Both the position numbers and the translations under genes were made by a program. A stretch of 16,694 bases of DNA. It comes from Bacteroidales bacterium (lineage in GTDB: Bacteria; Bacteroidota; Bacteroidia; Bacteroidales; UBA932). Location of the stretch: positions 1 to 16,694 of the forward strand of contig JAFTYS010000014.1 in the NCBI GenBank assembly GCA_017461285.1, read 5' to 3'. Of the stretch, positions 7,182-14,121 are shown one piece after another. The number at the start of each line of letters is the position of its first letter. Positions within the stretch are counted from its first letter, which is position 1. Under the pieces are notes generated by a model. That model did not search any database, was not told the DNA's origin, and saw only the letters and a program-made list of their open reading frames with translations.

Positions 7182-7631
7182 ATGACTACTAAACTTCTTA
7201 AAATACTGGCAGTTACAATATTTGCTACCATGTCGCTGTCCTGCAGCATGGCCCTTCTGAGCGATGAAGAAGCCGCATTGAACGGAGAATTCACGATAAC
7301 CGTAAACGGAGTCGTATCCAATGTCGTGACCAACGCACCTCTGGAAGGGATGAAGGTGACATTCGAAGCATTCGACGACAATTCCCTTTCGGTAATGCCC
7401 CTCATATCTTTGACTGACGTAACCGACAGCAAGGGAGTATATACGATCAAAGCCAAAGGATTCTCCGATCCTGTGACATGCATAATAACGGCAGAAAGCA
7501 CGGAAGAGACCGGTCTGTACGAGACCATGACGAATAAGGTGGTCGTGACATGGAGCGGAAACTCCTTCGACCCCGAGAGCAAGACATTCTTTGTGAACGA
7601 CTGCAACTTCCAGATGAAAAGGGCTGATTAA
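7182..7631 (+). CDS. Small putative lipoprotein with an Ig-like/regulatory beta domain
   Basis: The 149-aa product has a lipoprotein signal with lipobox SLSC at Cys21. The mature part (from about residue 33) reads as one beta-sandwich: FTITVNGVVSNVVTNAPLEGMKV, then DSKGVYTIKA and ITAES. The pattern of V-N-G-x-V, A-P-L-x-G-M-x-V and G-x-Y-T resembles carboxypeptidase-regulatory-like (transthyretin-fold) domains common in Bacteroidota surface proteins. No enzymatic motif is visible. It has its own promoter and converges on the AraC regulator gene, the two stop codons sharing TTAA (7628-7631). Its role is unknown. Confidence 0.8.
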   Translation: MTTKLLKILAVTIFATMSLSCSMALLSDEEAALNGEFTITVNGVVSNVVTNAPLEGMKVTFEAFDDNSLSVMPLISLTDVTDSKGVYTIKAKGFSDPVTCIITAESTEETGLYETMTNKVVVTWSGNSFDPESKTFFVNDCNFQMKRAD

Positions 7632-8818
7632 GACGGCTTTCCGTCAGACTCCCTCCATTCCTTCGGAGAGCAGCCGACTATCTTTACGAACTGCCTGTGG
7701 AAATTTGACTTATCGCTGAAGCCCGAAGCTTCGGCGATAATGTTTATAGAAGCATCCTTGTTCTCAAGGAGCAGGGCCTTCGCCTCTTCGATCCTCAGGC
7801 CCGTCCTCCATGTCCTGAAGTCCACGCCCATCCTGGTGGCGAAGTAAAGATGGAGAAGATCCTTGGTCGTATGAAGTTCGCGTGCGATTTCGTCACGGGT
7901 CCTGTCATATTCGCGGAACTTCTTGTCCTTCACCCACCTGTCCAGCGTCCTCTCCAGTCTTGCGAACTCAGCTTCCGTATATTCCGGAAGAGGCATGTCG
8001 TCAGCTTCGTTCTTCTTGCCGCGCTTGCGGGCTCTGCGCTTGCGGTTCTCGTCTATGCGGCGCATCAGGTCCTGGCCCGAAAGAGCCTTGTAGGCGAACG
8101 CATCAAGCATCAGCTTGTGGCTTCCGATGAACGAGATGAAGTTGGCGGCGAAATACAGCATGAAAAGAGAATACCATAGAATCCATATCTTCATGAAACC
8201 GCGAGGCAGGCAAAGATATACCAGGATGAAGACCTGTGTGAGCATCATTATGGTATAACAGAAGTGCACCCATTTCAGCCTCTGGTCCTCTTCCTCGTCA
8301 TAATACTGCTGCACCTGCTTCACGCACTTTCTGTACAGCTTGTCGAATACAAGTATATGGGAAGTGCATTGGATGACGAACAGCACCACGCTGGATATCA
8401 TCACCGTAGTCTTCAGCCAGCCCGGCTCCCACCAGAACGACTTGACCAGCACGAAGCTCACCACCGCCACAAAGCCGACATTGAGGAAGAACTTGTCTAT
8501 GTCCACATAGCCGTCTTCCAGCACATTGATCAGTGAATATGAGAGAATGGCCGAAGAAATGGCCGTGATCACAAACATCATGATAGCCACGAATCTTTCA
8601 TAATCCGGGATTCCTGAATGCCGCAGGCACGAAATCATCAGCAGCGTGCAGATGAAGAAACAGATCGCTATGGTATTCTTTGCCCTGGAGATCTTCCTCG
8701 AGTAGTCCGTGTTAGGGACCTTGATAAGCATCAGAAGGGCTCCCAGGATAAAGGAAGTCACGATGCCTATCGCGAGGGTCAGCTCTATGTTGAAGATCAG
8801 ACTAGTGAAGTTTGACAT
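7628..8818 (-). CDS. Membrane-anchored AraC-type transcriptional regulator
   Basis: The 396-aa protein has two halves. Residues 8-232 contain about seven membrane segments (near 8-32, 47-65, 75-98, 110-128, 135-156, 184-203 and 209-232). Residues 255-269 are a basic cytoplasmic linker (RKRRARKRGKK). Residues 308-390 form the AraC double helix-turn-helix, including GLRIEEAKALLLENKDASIN, IAEASGFSDKSNFHRQF and the family-ending GCSPKEWR. Such proteins, found widely in Bacteroidota, are thought to sense a membrane or external signal and bind DNA while tethered. The target is unknown; the convergent lipoprotein gene and the divergent lysA are the obvious neighbours to test. The start at 8818 is favoured because it leaves a complete first membrane helix. 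Confidence 0.9.
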   Translation of the reverse strand: MSNFTSLIFNIELTLAIGIVTSFILGALLMLIKVPNTDYSRKISRAKNTIAICFFICTLLMISCLRHSGIPDYERFVAIMMFVITAISSAILSYSLINVLEDGYVDIDKFFLNVGFVAVVSFVLVKSFWWEPGWLKTTVMISSVVLFVIQCTSHILVFDKLYRKCVKQVQQYYDEEEDQRLKWVHFCYTIMMLTQVFILVYLCLPRGFMKIWILWYSLFMLYFAANFISFIGSHKLMLDAFAYKALSGQDLMRRIDENRKRRARKRGKKNEADDMPLPEYTEAEFARLERTLDRWVKDKKFREYDRTRDEIARELHTTKDLLHLYFATRMGVDFRTWRTGLRIEEAKALLLENKDASINIIAEASGFSDKSNFHRQFVKIVGCSPKEWRESDGKPS

Positions 8819-8877
8819 GCCGGGCCAAGAATTATTCGTTTTACTATATGCAACTGCGAAAATACGGATTTTTTCGC

Positions 8878-8885
8878 TATTTTTG
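8878..8885 (+). promoter_or_regulatory. Candidate -7 box for lysA
   Basis: TATTTTTG fits TAnnTTTG and lies about 60 nt before the chosen lysA start. No TTG is present at the usual distance, so the call is tentative. A minus-strand near-match (TATTTTCG, 8857-8864, with TTG at 8886-8888) could be the divergent promoter of the AraC gene. Confidence 0.45.
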
Positions 8886-8946
8886 CAATCGTTTTTTGCC
8901 GTATTTCCGAAAAACAGGCAAAACAGACAACTTTTTGACGATTAAC

Positions 8947-10152
8947 ATGTTAGATTTCAACACCATAGAGAAGCTTGACGGCCTGGCTACACCGTTCTAT
9001 TACTACGACATGGACCTCTTCCGCAAGACGGTCGACCATGTCGCGGAACTGGCTGCAAGCCATGACATAAAGGTCCATTATGCCGTGAAGGCAAATGTGG
9101 AGCGCCGTCTTCTCGAATACATCAGCTCAAAGGGCTTCGGAGCTGACTGCGTCAGCGGAAACGAAGTCCTGCATGCCCATGACTGCGGATTCCCTGCGGA
9201 AAAGATCGTTTACGCAGGCGTAGGAAAGAGCGACAAGGAGATATACAACGCCCTGATGCTCGGCATCGAGGCCTTCAACTGCGAATCCCTCCAGGAGATA
9301 TACGTCATCAACGAGATGGCCCACCGATACGGCCGCAAGGCCAATGTATCGGTGCGCATAAACCCGGACATAGATGCGCATACCCATAAGTACGTGACCA
9401 CCGGACTCTACGAAAACAAGTTCGGCATCTCCCAGCATGAGTTCGAAAAGCTCATCGAGATCATCGGAAAGAGCGAGCACATAAACTTCATCGGCCTCCA
9501 TTTTCACATCGGTTCGCAGATCACGCGCGTCGACGAGGTCTTCGCCCTCGAATGCAGGAGGGTCAATGAGATAGTGGCTTATTTCGAAAGGAACGGACTG
9601 AAGATCAACAACATAAACCTCGGAGGAGGACTCGGAGTGGACTACGATGATCCCGACGGCTCCCCTATCGCGGACTTCGGGACATGGTTCAGGACGATTT
9701 CGGAGAACATCGTCCGCCGACCGGACCAGAAGGTCCATGTCGAGCCCGGACGCTCCCTCGTGGCACAGTGCGCGACACTCATATCGCGCGTGCTCTTCGT
9801 CAAGAGCGGCGAGACCAAGAACTTCCTGATCATGGACGCAGGTATGAACGACCTGATCCGTCCGGCCCTCTACGGAGCCTACCACAAGATCGAGAACCTG
9901 TCGGCCGAGATGAGGACATTCTTCCCGACCCACCAGGCCTACGACATAGTCGGTCCGGTCTGCGAATCCAGCGACGTCTGGGGAGCAGGCCGCCTGCTGC
10001 CGCTGAGCGTGCGCGGCGACCTGATGGCCATCCGCAGCACCGGAGCCTACGGCCAGGTGATGGCCAGCCGCTACAACATGAAGGACCTTGCCCCTTCAGT
10101 CTTCAGCGACCGTCTTGACGAAGCGCCGAAGATGACCGATTACTTCATGTAA
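8947..10152 (+). CDS. lysA: Diaminopimelate decarboxylase
   Basis: This enzyme makes L-lysine from meso-diaminopimelate, the last step of lysine synthesis, using pyridoxal phosphate. The 401-aa form shows the PLP lysine K48 (HYAVKAN), HFHIGSQ (185-191), the phosphate-binding GGGLG (226-230), EPGR (266-269) and the active-site cysteine in GPVCESSD (C339). The frame is open upstream to an ATG at 8812, but those 45 extra residues are unlike the family, would overlap the divergent AraC gene, and include the likely promoter; MLDFNTIEKLDGLATPFYYYD is the normal family start. ffh follows after 41 nt and may share the transcript. Confidence 0.95.
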   Translation: MLDFNTIEKLDGLATPFYYYDMDLFRKTVDHVAELAASHDIKVHYAVKANVERRLLEYISSKGFGADCVSGNEVLHAHDCGFPAEKIVYAGVGKSDKEIYNALMLGIEAFNCESLQEIYVINEMAHRYGRKANVSVRINPDIDAHTHKYVTTGLYENKFGISQHEFEKLIEIIGKSEHINFIGLHFHIGSQITRVDEVFALECRRVNEIVAYFERNGLKINNINLGGGLGVDYDDPDGSPIADFGTWFRTISENIVRRPDQKVHVEPGRSLVAQCATLISRVLFVKSGETKNFLIMDAGMNDLIRPALYGAYHKIENLSAEMRTFFPTHQAYDIVGPVCESSDVWGAGRLLPLSVRGDLMAIRSTGAYGQVMASRYNMKDLAPSVFSDRLDEAPKMTDYFM

Positions 10153-10193
10153 TCGCCGAGGGATCCTTAACAGAGAAATGAAAATAGATAAAT

Positions 10194-11537
10194 ATGTTTG
10201 AGAATTTAAGTGAAAGACTAGAGAGATCGTTCAAGATCCTCAAAGGAGAAGGAAAGATTACCGAGATCAACATCTCGGAAGCGATGAAGGACATCCGCCG
10301 CGCCCTTCTGGACGCCGACGTGAGCTACAAGATCGCAAAGCAGTTCTGCGACGACGTTAAGAAGAAGGCCATAGGACAGAACGTGCTGACAGCCGTCAAG
10401 CCGCAGCAGATGATCGTGAAGATCGTCCATGACGAGCTCGCAGCCCTGATGGGAAGCGAATCTTCCGACATCAACGTGAAGGGTTCGCCAGCAGTAGTGC
10501 TCGTAGCCGGTCTCAACGGTTCCGGTAAGACTACGTTCTCCGGCAAGCTCGCCCTCAACATCAAGAGCAAGAGAGGCATGAAGGTCATGCTCGCTGCCTG
10601 CGACTATTTCCGTCCTGCAGCCATCGACCAGCTGAAGGTCCTCGGAGAGCAGATCGGAGTTCCCGTCTATTCAGAGGAAGGCGTAAAGGATCCTATCAGG
10701 ATAGCCAAGGGAGCCATCGCACAGGCGAAGGCTGAAGGCTGCTCTGTAGTGATCGTCGATACTGCCGGACGTCTGGCAGTGGACCAGGAGCTCATGGACG
10801 AGATCTCAGCCCTGAAGGATGCCCTCAACCCTACCGAGACACTCTTCGTAGTAGACGCCATGACCGGTCAGGACGCCGTAGAGACAGCCAAGGCATTCAA
10901 CGACAGGCTTGACTTCGACGGAGTTGTCCTCACCAAGATGGACGGTGACACCCGCGGCGGTGCGGCGCTCTCCATCAAGGCAGTGGTAGGAAAGCCTATC
11001 AAGTTCGTCAGCACAGGCGAGAAGATGGAAGCCCTCGACGTCTTCCACCCTGCCCGCATCGCTGACCGAATCCTCGGCATGGGAGACGTCGTTTCCCTCG
11101 TGGAGAAGGCCCAGGAGCAGTTCGACGAGGCACAGGCCCGTGAGCTCAAGAAGAAGCTCGCTAAGGACCAGTTCACCCTCTGGGACTTCTACCAGCAGAT
11201 CCAGCAGATCAAGAAGATGGGTAACATCAAGGATCTTGCTTCGATGATCCCAGGCATGGGCAAGGCCCTCAAGGACGTCGACATGGACAACGACTCGTTC
11301 AAGGGCATAGAGGCTATCATCCTTTCAATGACTCCATACGAGCGCGAACATCCTGAATGCCTCAACGGCAGCAGGCGCAAGAGGATCGCTGACGGTTCGG
11401 GTACATCCCTTCCTGAGGTGAACAAGCTCCTCAAGCAGTTCGAAGGCACCCGCAAGATGATGAAGACCGTAATGGGAGCCAACATGAGCAACATGATGCG
11501 CCCAGGCGGCTTCCACGGCGGCAAGAAGCGCAAATAA
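10194..11537 (+). CDS. ffh: Signal recognition particle protein Ffh (SRP54)
   Basis: Ffh binds 4.5S RNA and signal sequences of nascent membrane proteins and, with FtsY, delivers ribosomes to the membrane. The 447-aa protein has the N domain (1-95, starting MFENLSERLERSFKILKG); the GTPase G domain with GLNGSGKTT (106-114), DTAGRL (189-194), TKMD (247-250) and the adjoining DTRGG; and a methionine-rich M domain (about 300-432) with MIPGMGKAL and the RNA-binding block around NGSRRKRIADGSG. Length and domains are complete and standard. It is a housekeeping gene immediately upstream of the REP/RAYT region. There is no T-rich terminator of its own; the palindromes at 11560-11685 may serve. Confidence 0.97.
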   Translation: MFENLSERLERSFKILKGEGKITEINISEAMKDIRRALLDADVSYKIAKQFCDDVKKKAIGQNVLTAVKPQQMIVKIVHDELAALMGSESSDINVKGSPAVVLVAGLNGSGKTTFSGKLALNIKSKRGMKVMLAACDYFRPAAIDQLKVLGEQIGVPVYSEEGVKDPIRIAKGAIAQAKAEGCSVVIVDTAGRLAVDQELMDEISALKDALNPTETLFVVDAMTGQDAVETAKAFNDRLDFDGVVLTKMDGDTRGGAALSIKAVVGKPIKFVSTGEKMEALDVFHPARIADRILGMGDVVSLVEKAQEQFDEAQARELKKKLAKDQFTLWDFYQQIQQIKKMGNIKDLASMIPGMGKALKDVDMDNDSFKGIEAIILSMTPYEREHPECLNGSRRKRIADGSGTSLPEVNKLLKQFEGTRKMMKTVMGANMSNMMRPGGFHGGKKRK

Positions 11538-11559
11538 CGTTGCTTCTGTTGGTGAATTT

Positions 11560-11597
11560 TGTCGGCTGAGTGCATAAAGCGTTGCACTCTACCAACA
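11560..11597. repeat. Degenerate REP palindrome (REP-a)
   Basis: The arms TGTCGGCTGAGTGC (11560-11573) and 11584-11597 flank a 10-nt loop. The inner GAGTGC/GCACTC pairs perfectly, and the outer part has three mismatches on the plus strand. On the minus strand (the RAYT coding strand) two of these become G-T pairs, leaving one mismatch. A perfect 7-bp alternative partner, TGTTGGT, lies at 11547-11553 for ACCAACA (11591-11597), which is also repeated at 11604-11610. It reads as an older or altered copy of the units below. Confidence 0.65.
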
Positions 11598-11643
11598 AGA
11601 TAAACCAACAAAAACATTAACTATCAAGCCGTTATGAAAAATC

Positions 11644-11685
11644 ACTGTCGGCTGAGTGCAAGAGAATTTGCACTCAGACGACAGT
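11644..11685. repeat. REP palindrome at the RAYT 3' side (REP-b)
   Basis: The arms ACTGTCGGCTGAGTGCAA (11644-11661) and 11668-11685 are complementary at 17 of 18 positions around the loop GAGAAT. The inner arm sequence and loop are identical to REP-d on the other side of the RAYT gene, apart from one base in the left arm. It lies 15 bp beyond the RAYT stop and may also end ffh or RAYT transcription, since T-rich tracts follow on both strands. Confidence 0.85.
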
Positions 11686-11700
11686 CTTTTAGTGAAGTTC

Positions 11701-12558
11701 CTACTTATTGAGGATATTAACGATGTCTTTCAAAGGGCAATTGAGCACTCTGGCCAGCTGCTTGGGAGGACAATTGAACTGGCGTCTGATATCAGTGACC
11801 AGCTTCACACGTATCTCCCAAGACAATTCCTCAAGAGATACCGACTCATACCTTTTCTCAAGCAGTTCGTGCACCCCGGCAAGAACAAGCGTGTCAGAAA
11901 ACACAAGCGGACCGTCTTTTTCAGAGGCAGTCTTATTGGAGGTACTGAGAAAATACTCCAGCGATCTGGCCCGACCGAACAAACGCTCAACAAAACCTAC
12001 ATTAACATATGATGACGGATCAATATACCCTGAATCATTGACCAGATATGCCCCATCAAGCTTTACTTCAGATTTCAGCAAAGCAATCTGCTCCCTGACA
12101 CCAAAATCAGACAAAGGACGTTTGTTGTGGATCTTGTCAAAATTGGAAAAATAGCAGCACCCGCTCCCCCACTCATAATTCTGAGGCATGCAATTGATGC
12201 CCGCCTTCACCGGGTTATTCAGCACATATGCAATAAGACGCTTCAGGCTTTCATTGGACATATCGATTTCCGAGCATGATGTCTTGACTGACCTTAGAAG
12301 CTTCACTGTTCCGTATCTGTTCCTCACATACCTTGAAACAAGGCGCTTGTAATGGTCAATGAAATGTTCACACTCTTCCTTAGCGCCATAAATTATGAAG
12401 TGAAAATGGTTGGACATGAGGACAAAGGCAAGCAAGTCCAGGTCCAATCCATGTAGTGATACCGGAACATAGTTCATCCCGGCGACATAATCTGCACGTT
12501 CTCTGAATATGACATCCTGATCAAGACCTTTCGTATAGACATGATAAAACCTTTTCAT
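11701..12558 (-). CDS. REP-associated tyrosine transposase (RAYT), Y1/HUH family
   Basis: The 285-aa protein belongs to the IS200-like Y1 single-strand nucleases. It has the HUH pair in LMSNHFHFII (H51, H53) and the block AYVLNNPVKAG (residues 110-120), whose Tyr111 matches the catalytic tyrosine position of RAYTs. The C-terminal tail (about 245-285, ending PPKQLARVLNCPLKDIVNIL) looks like a DnaA-type helix-turn-helix, as in some RAYT groups. Known family role: cutting and rejoining REP palindromes as single-stranded DNA, thought to spread REPs. Two REP-type palindromes lie on each side, and the gene is lower in GC than ffh. All key residues are present, so it appears functional. Unlike an insertion sequence it has no IS ends visible. 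Confidence 0.9.
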   Translation of the reverse strand: MKRFYHVYTKGLDQDVIFRERADYVAGMNYVPVSLHGLDLDLLAFVLMSNHFHFIIYGAKEECEHFIDHYKRLVSRYVRNRYGTVKLLRSVKTSCSEIDMSNESLKRLIAYVLNNPVKAGINCMPQNYEWGSGCCYFSNFDKIHNKRPLSDFGVREQIALLKSEVKLDGAYLVNDSGYIDPSSYVNVGFVERLFGRARSLEYFLSTSNKTASEKDGPLVFSDTLVLAGVHELLEKRYESVSLEELSWEIRVKLVTDIRRQFNCPPKQLARVLNCPLKDIVNILNK

Positions 12559-12596
12559 AAAATTCCCATCTATTTACTCTGACAAAGTTCAGGAAG

Positions 12597-12629
12597 AATA
12601 TCCGTATACCGAAAATGTATGCGGATATT
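12597..12629. repeat. 13-bp hairpin in the RAYT upstream region
   Basis: AATATCCGTATAC (12597-12609) pairs with 12617-12629 around a 7-nt loop with a single T-G wobble. It lies about 40 bp upstream of the RAYT start and would be in the 5' leader or promoter of that gene. Its sequence is unrelated to the REPs. It may be a regulatory hairpin; a terminator for plus-strand transcription (TTTTCT follows) is an alternative. Confidence 0.55.
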
Positions 12630-12868
12630 TTCTCAAATCGCCCTTACAGAGGGATGCAAAGGGATTTTTCGCACGAAAATTTGTTCAATTTTTATAAAAA
12701 ATCTGACAAATTCCACCAGATAAAGTTCGTTGAAGATTCTGAATGAGCAGGATAAAACTCATGGGGGGGGCTATGATTTGCCAATATAAGTACTGGCTTG
12801 ACTGCAGAGGTGATCCTCCTCACTAGAGGCCTCTCAATACGTCCCAAAAGATTTTCGGGGACGGCCGA

Positions 12869-12910
12869 TCTGTCGGTTGAGTGCAGGAATCTCTGCACTC
12901 AACCGACAGA
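12869..12910. repeat. Perfect REP palindrome (REP-c)
   Basis: The arms TCTGTCGGTTGAGTGCAG (12869-12886) and 12893-12910 are perfectly complementary over 18 bp around the loop GAATCT. It shares CTGTCGG and TTGAGTGCA with the other units and has matched changes on both arms (GTT/AAC where REP-d has TCT/AGA), as expected if pairing is under selection or copying restores symmetry. Confidence 0.85.
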
Positions 12911-12955
12911 CAAAGCTCGCAAAACACTAGTGTTCAATACATTACGCCAAAACTG

Positions 12956-12995
12956 CTGTCGTCTGAGTGCAAGAGAATTTGCACTCAGACGACAG
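12956..12995. repeat. Perfect REP palindrome (REP-d)
   Basis: The arms CTGTCGTCTGAGTGCAA (12956-12972) and 12979-12995 are perfectly complementary over 17 bp around the loop GAGAAT, the same loop as REP-b. The flanks AAAACTG and CAGTTTT would lengthen the stem if the CTG repeated at 12953-12958 were looped out. It lies 36 bp beyond the recombinase stop and 45 bp from REP-c, so c and d form a close pair. Confidence 0.85.
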
Positions 12996-13031
12996 TTTTA
13001 TTGATTTCTTTATAAATTGATAACGGAATAA

Positions 13032-13955
13032 TCAGCGAAGCGAGCGGAACATCTGTTCCACGCAACGCTGCTTCTGCTCCATGTCGGGATGGACATAGAG
13101 ATTGAGGGTAGTGCTGATGTTCGAATGACCCAACAGCGCGCTGACGGTCTTGTAGTCGCAGCGGCTTTCAATGCAACGTGTGGCGAAACTGTGGCGCAGG
13201 CTGTGGAATTTAAGTTTCGGCATCTGGAGACGCTGCATCAGTCTGTTGTAGTAATTCCTGTACGTACGGGGCTCGAGAGGATGGTCAGTATTGGTCAGAA
13301 CATAATTATCGCCGTCCAGATACTTGTAACGTGTCCTGAGCATTGCCTTCAGATCCTTGGCAATCGGAATTATGCGCATCGAGCTCATAGTCTTGGCGCT
13401 GCCGATTATCACCTCGGTCCGGCAATCGGTTCCGTTCTTTATGTATATGCGCTGAATCGTCTTGGATATCCTGATCACACCAGCATGCAGGTCTATGTCT
13501 TCCCACCGCAGGGCACATATCTCCCCTATCCTGAGTCCGCAGCACAGGCAGATGTATATTCCCAGATTCATATAGCTGAAATTCTCTGTCAGATACTTCA
13601 TGATCTTCTGCTGGCTGGTTCTGCTCAGTACCTCCACCTCCTTTCTCTCCCTCTCTGTAGGGAACTTCACGTCAATCACCCGGTAATCCATATACCCCTT
13701 CTTGGAACCGTACCGCAGCACCATCCTCATGACCACCAGCATGTCTTTTACAGACTTCTGGCTAAGGCCATAGTCAAGCTTAGTGAGTACAAAATCCTGT
13801 ACCATAGATTCCGTGACATCGTGTTCCTGTCCGAACGCCGGAACAAGGTGGTTAGCCAGCAGCAAGGCATAAGCGGCATACGTAGAGCGTTTCACATAAT
13901 GCCTCTTCTCCTCCTGCCACATCCGGGCTACTTCTTCAAAAGTCTTCTTTTCCAT
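13032..13955 (-). CDS. Tyrosine recombinase / site-specific integrase
   Basis: The 307-aa enzyme has a SAM-like core-binding N-terminal domain (about 5-95) and a catalytic domain (about 110-300) with the complete catalytic set: R142 (CGLRIGEI), K188 (GSAKTMSSMR), H251-x-x-R254 (HSLRHSFA), H277 (LLGHSN) and the nucleophile Y287 (LNLYVHP). It lacks the extra arm-binding domain of larger integrases, so it resembles short Xer-like or invertase-type recombinases of Bacteroidota. No phage, conjugation or cargo genes are next to it. Just upstream are an imperfect palindrome over the start codon (13954-13985) and a 113-bp nested palindrome (14001-14113), candidate control or recombination sites. Target and role are unknown. 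Confidence 0.92.
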   Translation of the reverse strand: MEKKTFEEVARMWQEEKRHYVKRSTYAAYALLLANHLVPAFGQEHDVTESMVQDFVLTKLDYGLSQKSVKDMLVVMRMVLRYGSKKGYMDYRVIDVKFPTERERKEVEVLSRTSQQKIMKYLTENFSYMNLGIYICLCCGLRIGEICALRWEDIDLHAGVIRISKTIQRIYIKNGTDCRTEVIIGSAKTMSSMRIIPIAKDLKAMLRTRYKYLDGDNYVLTNTDHPLEPRTYRNYYNRLMQRLQMPKLKFHSLRHSFATRCIESRCDYKTVSALLGHSNISTTLNLYVHPDMEQKQRCVEQMFRSLR

Positions 13956-13985
13956 AATAGTGTAAATTTTGGTTTACCCTATTAT
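13954..13985. promoter_or_regulatory. Palindrome at the recombinase start codon, possible operator
   Basis: ATAATAGTGTAAA (13954-13966) and 13973-13985 are complementary at 12 of 13 positions around a 6-nt spacer. The element begins at the start codon and extends into the leader or promoter of the recombinase gene, so autoregulation or translational control is plausible. Neither is shown by the sequence alone. Confidence 0.55.
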
Positions 13986-14000
13986 ACGATAATTCAGATA

Positions 14001-14113
14001 GCCACGACGCGCAAAACTGCACACAATAATGCTCGTCGTGGCAGAAAATCGCCGAAAGCCGTCCTTTTTCTGCCACGACGAGCATTTTCGATGGTATTTC
14101 TGCGTTTCGTGGC
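14001..14113. repeat. 113-bp nested palindrome upstream of the recombinase
   Basis: The inner arms 14028-14048 and 14066-14086 are perfect 21-bp inverted repeats (core GCTCGTCGTGGCAG) with a 17-nt spacer. The outer arms, 14001-14027 and 14087-14113, are degenerate inverted repeats beginning GCCACGA, with the same centre at 14057. The short motif GCCACGA(CG) thus occurs four times in alternating orientation (14001, 14034, 14072, 14107). It fills the gap between the PAS and recombinase genes, both on the minus strand. It may be a recombinase site, a REP doublet of another family, or a transcription end. Confidence 0.75.
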
Positions 14114-14121
14114 ACAATATG

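Larger units (their letters stand above)
12559..13031. other. Gene-free stretch upstream of RAYT and downstream of the recombinase
   Basis: These 473 bp contain no convincing gene. They hold the hairpin at 12597-12629, an AT-rich segment (about 12655-12720), a run of eight G (12763-12770), the perfect 10-bp palindrome AGAGGCCTCT (around 12825-12834) and the two perfect REP palindromes. A 68-codon minus-strand frame crosses the G-run and a REP and looks spurious. Confidence 0.6.

Noticed and set aside
8812..8946. 45-residue N-terminal extension of LysA
   Set aside because: It would overlap the divergent AraC start and contain the promoter region. The family start is at 8947.
8886..8946. Lysine riboswitch before lysA
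   Set aside because: The leader is about 60 nt with only a small stem (TTTTGCC 8894-8900 with GGCAAAA 8917-8923). A lysine riboswitch needs a far longer five-helix aptamer.
11644..11685. REP-b as an ordinary ffh terminator
   Set aside because: It might act as one, but near-identical copies flank the RAYT on the other side, so a repeat family explains it better.
12692..12898. 68-codon minus-strand frame in the gene-free stretch
   Set aside because: It runs through the G8 tract and REP-c, and its translation shows no protein-like pattern.
11547..12995. CRISPR array formed by the repeated TGAGTGCAA units
   Set aside because: The repeats are palindromes at irregular distances, with a gene between them and no constant-length spacers or cas genes.
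14028..14086. Invertible promoter between the inner 21-bp repeats
   Set aside because: The segment between the arms is only 17 bp, too short to carry a promoter, so the usual phase-switch model does not fit.
11700..14113. Prophage or conjugative element including RAYT and recombinase
   Set aside because: There are no structural, replication, relaxase or cargo genes, and no clear direct-repeat attachment sites within the window.
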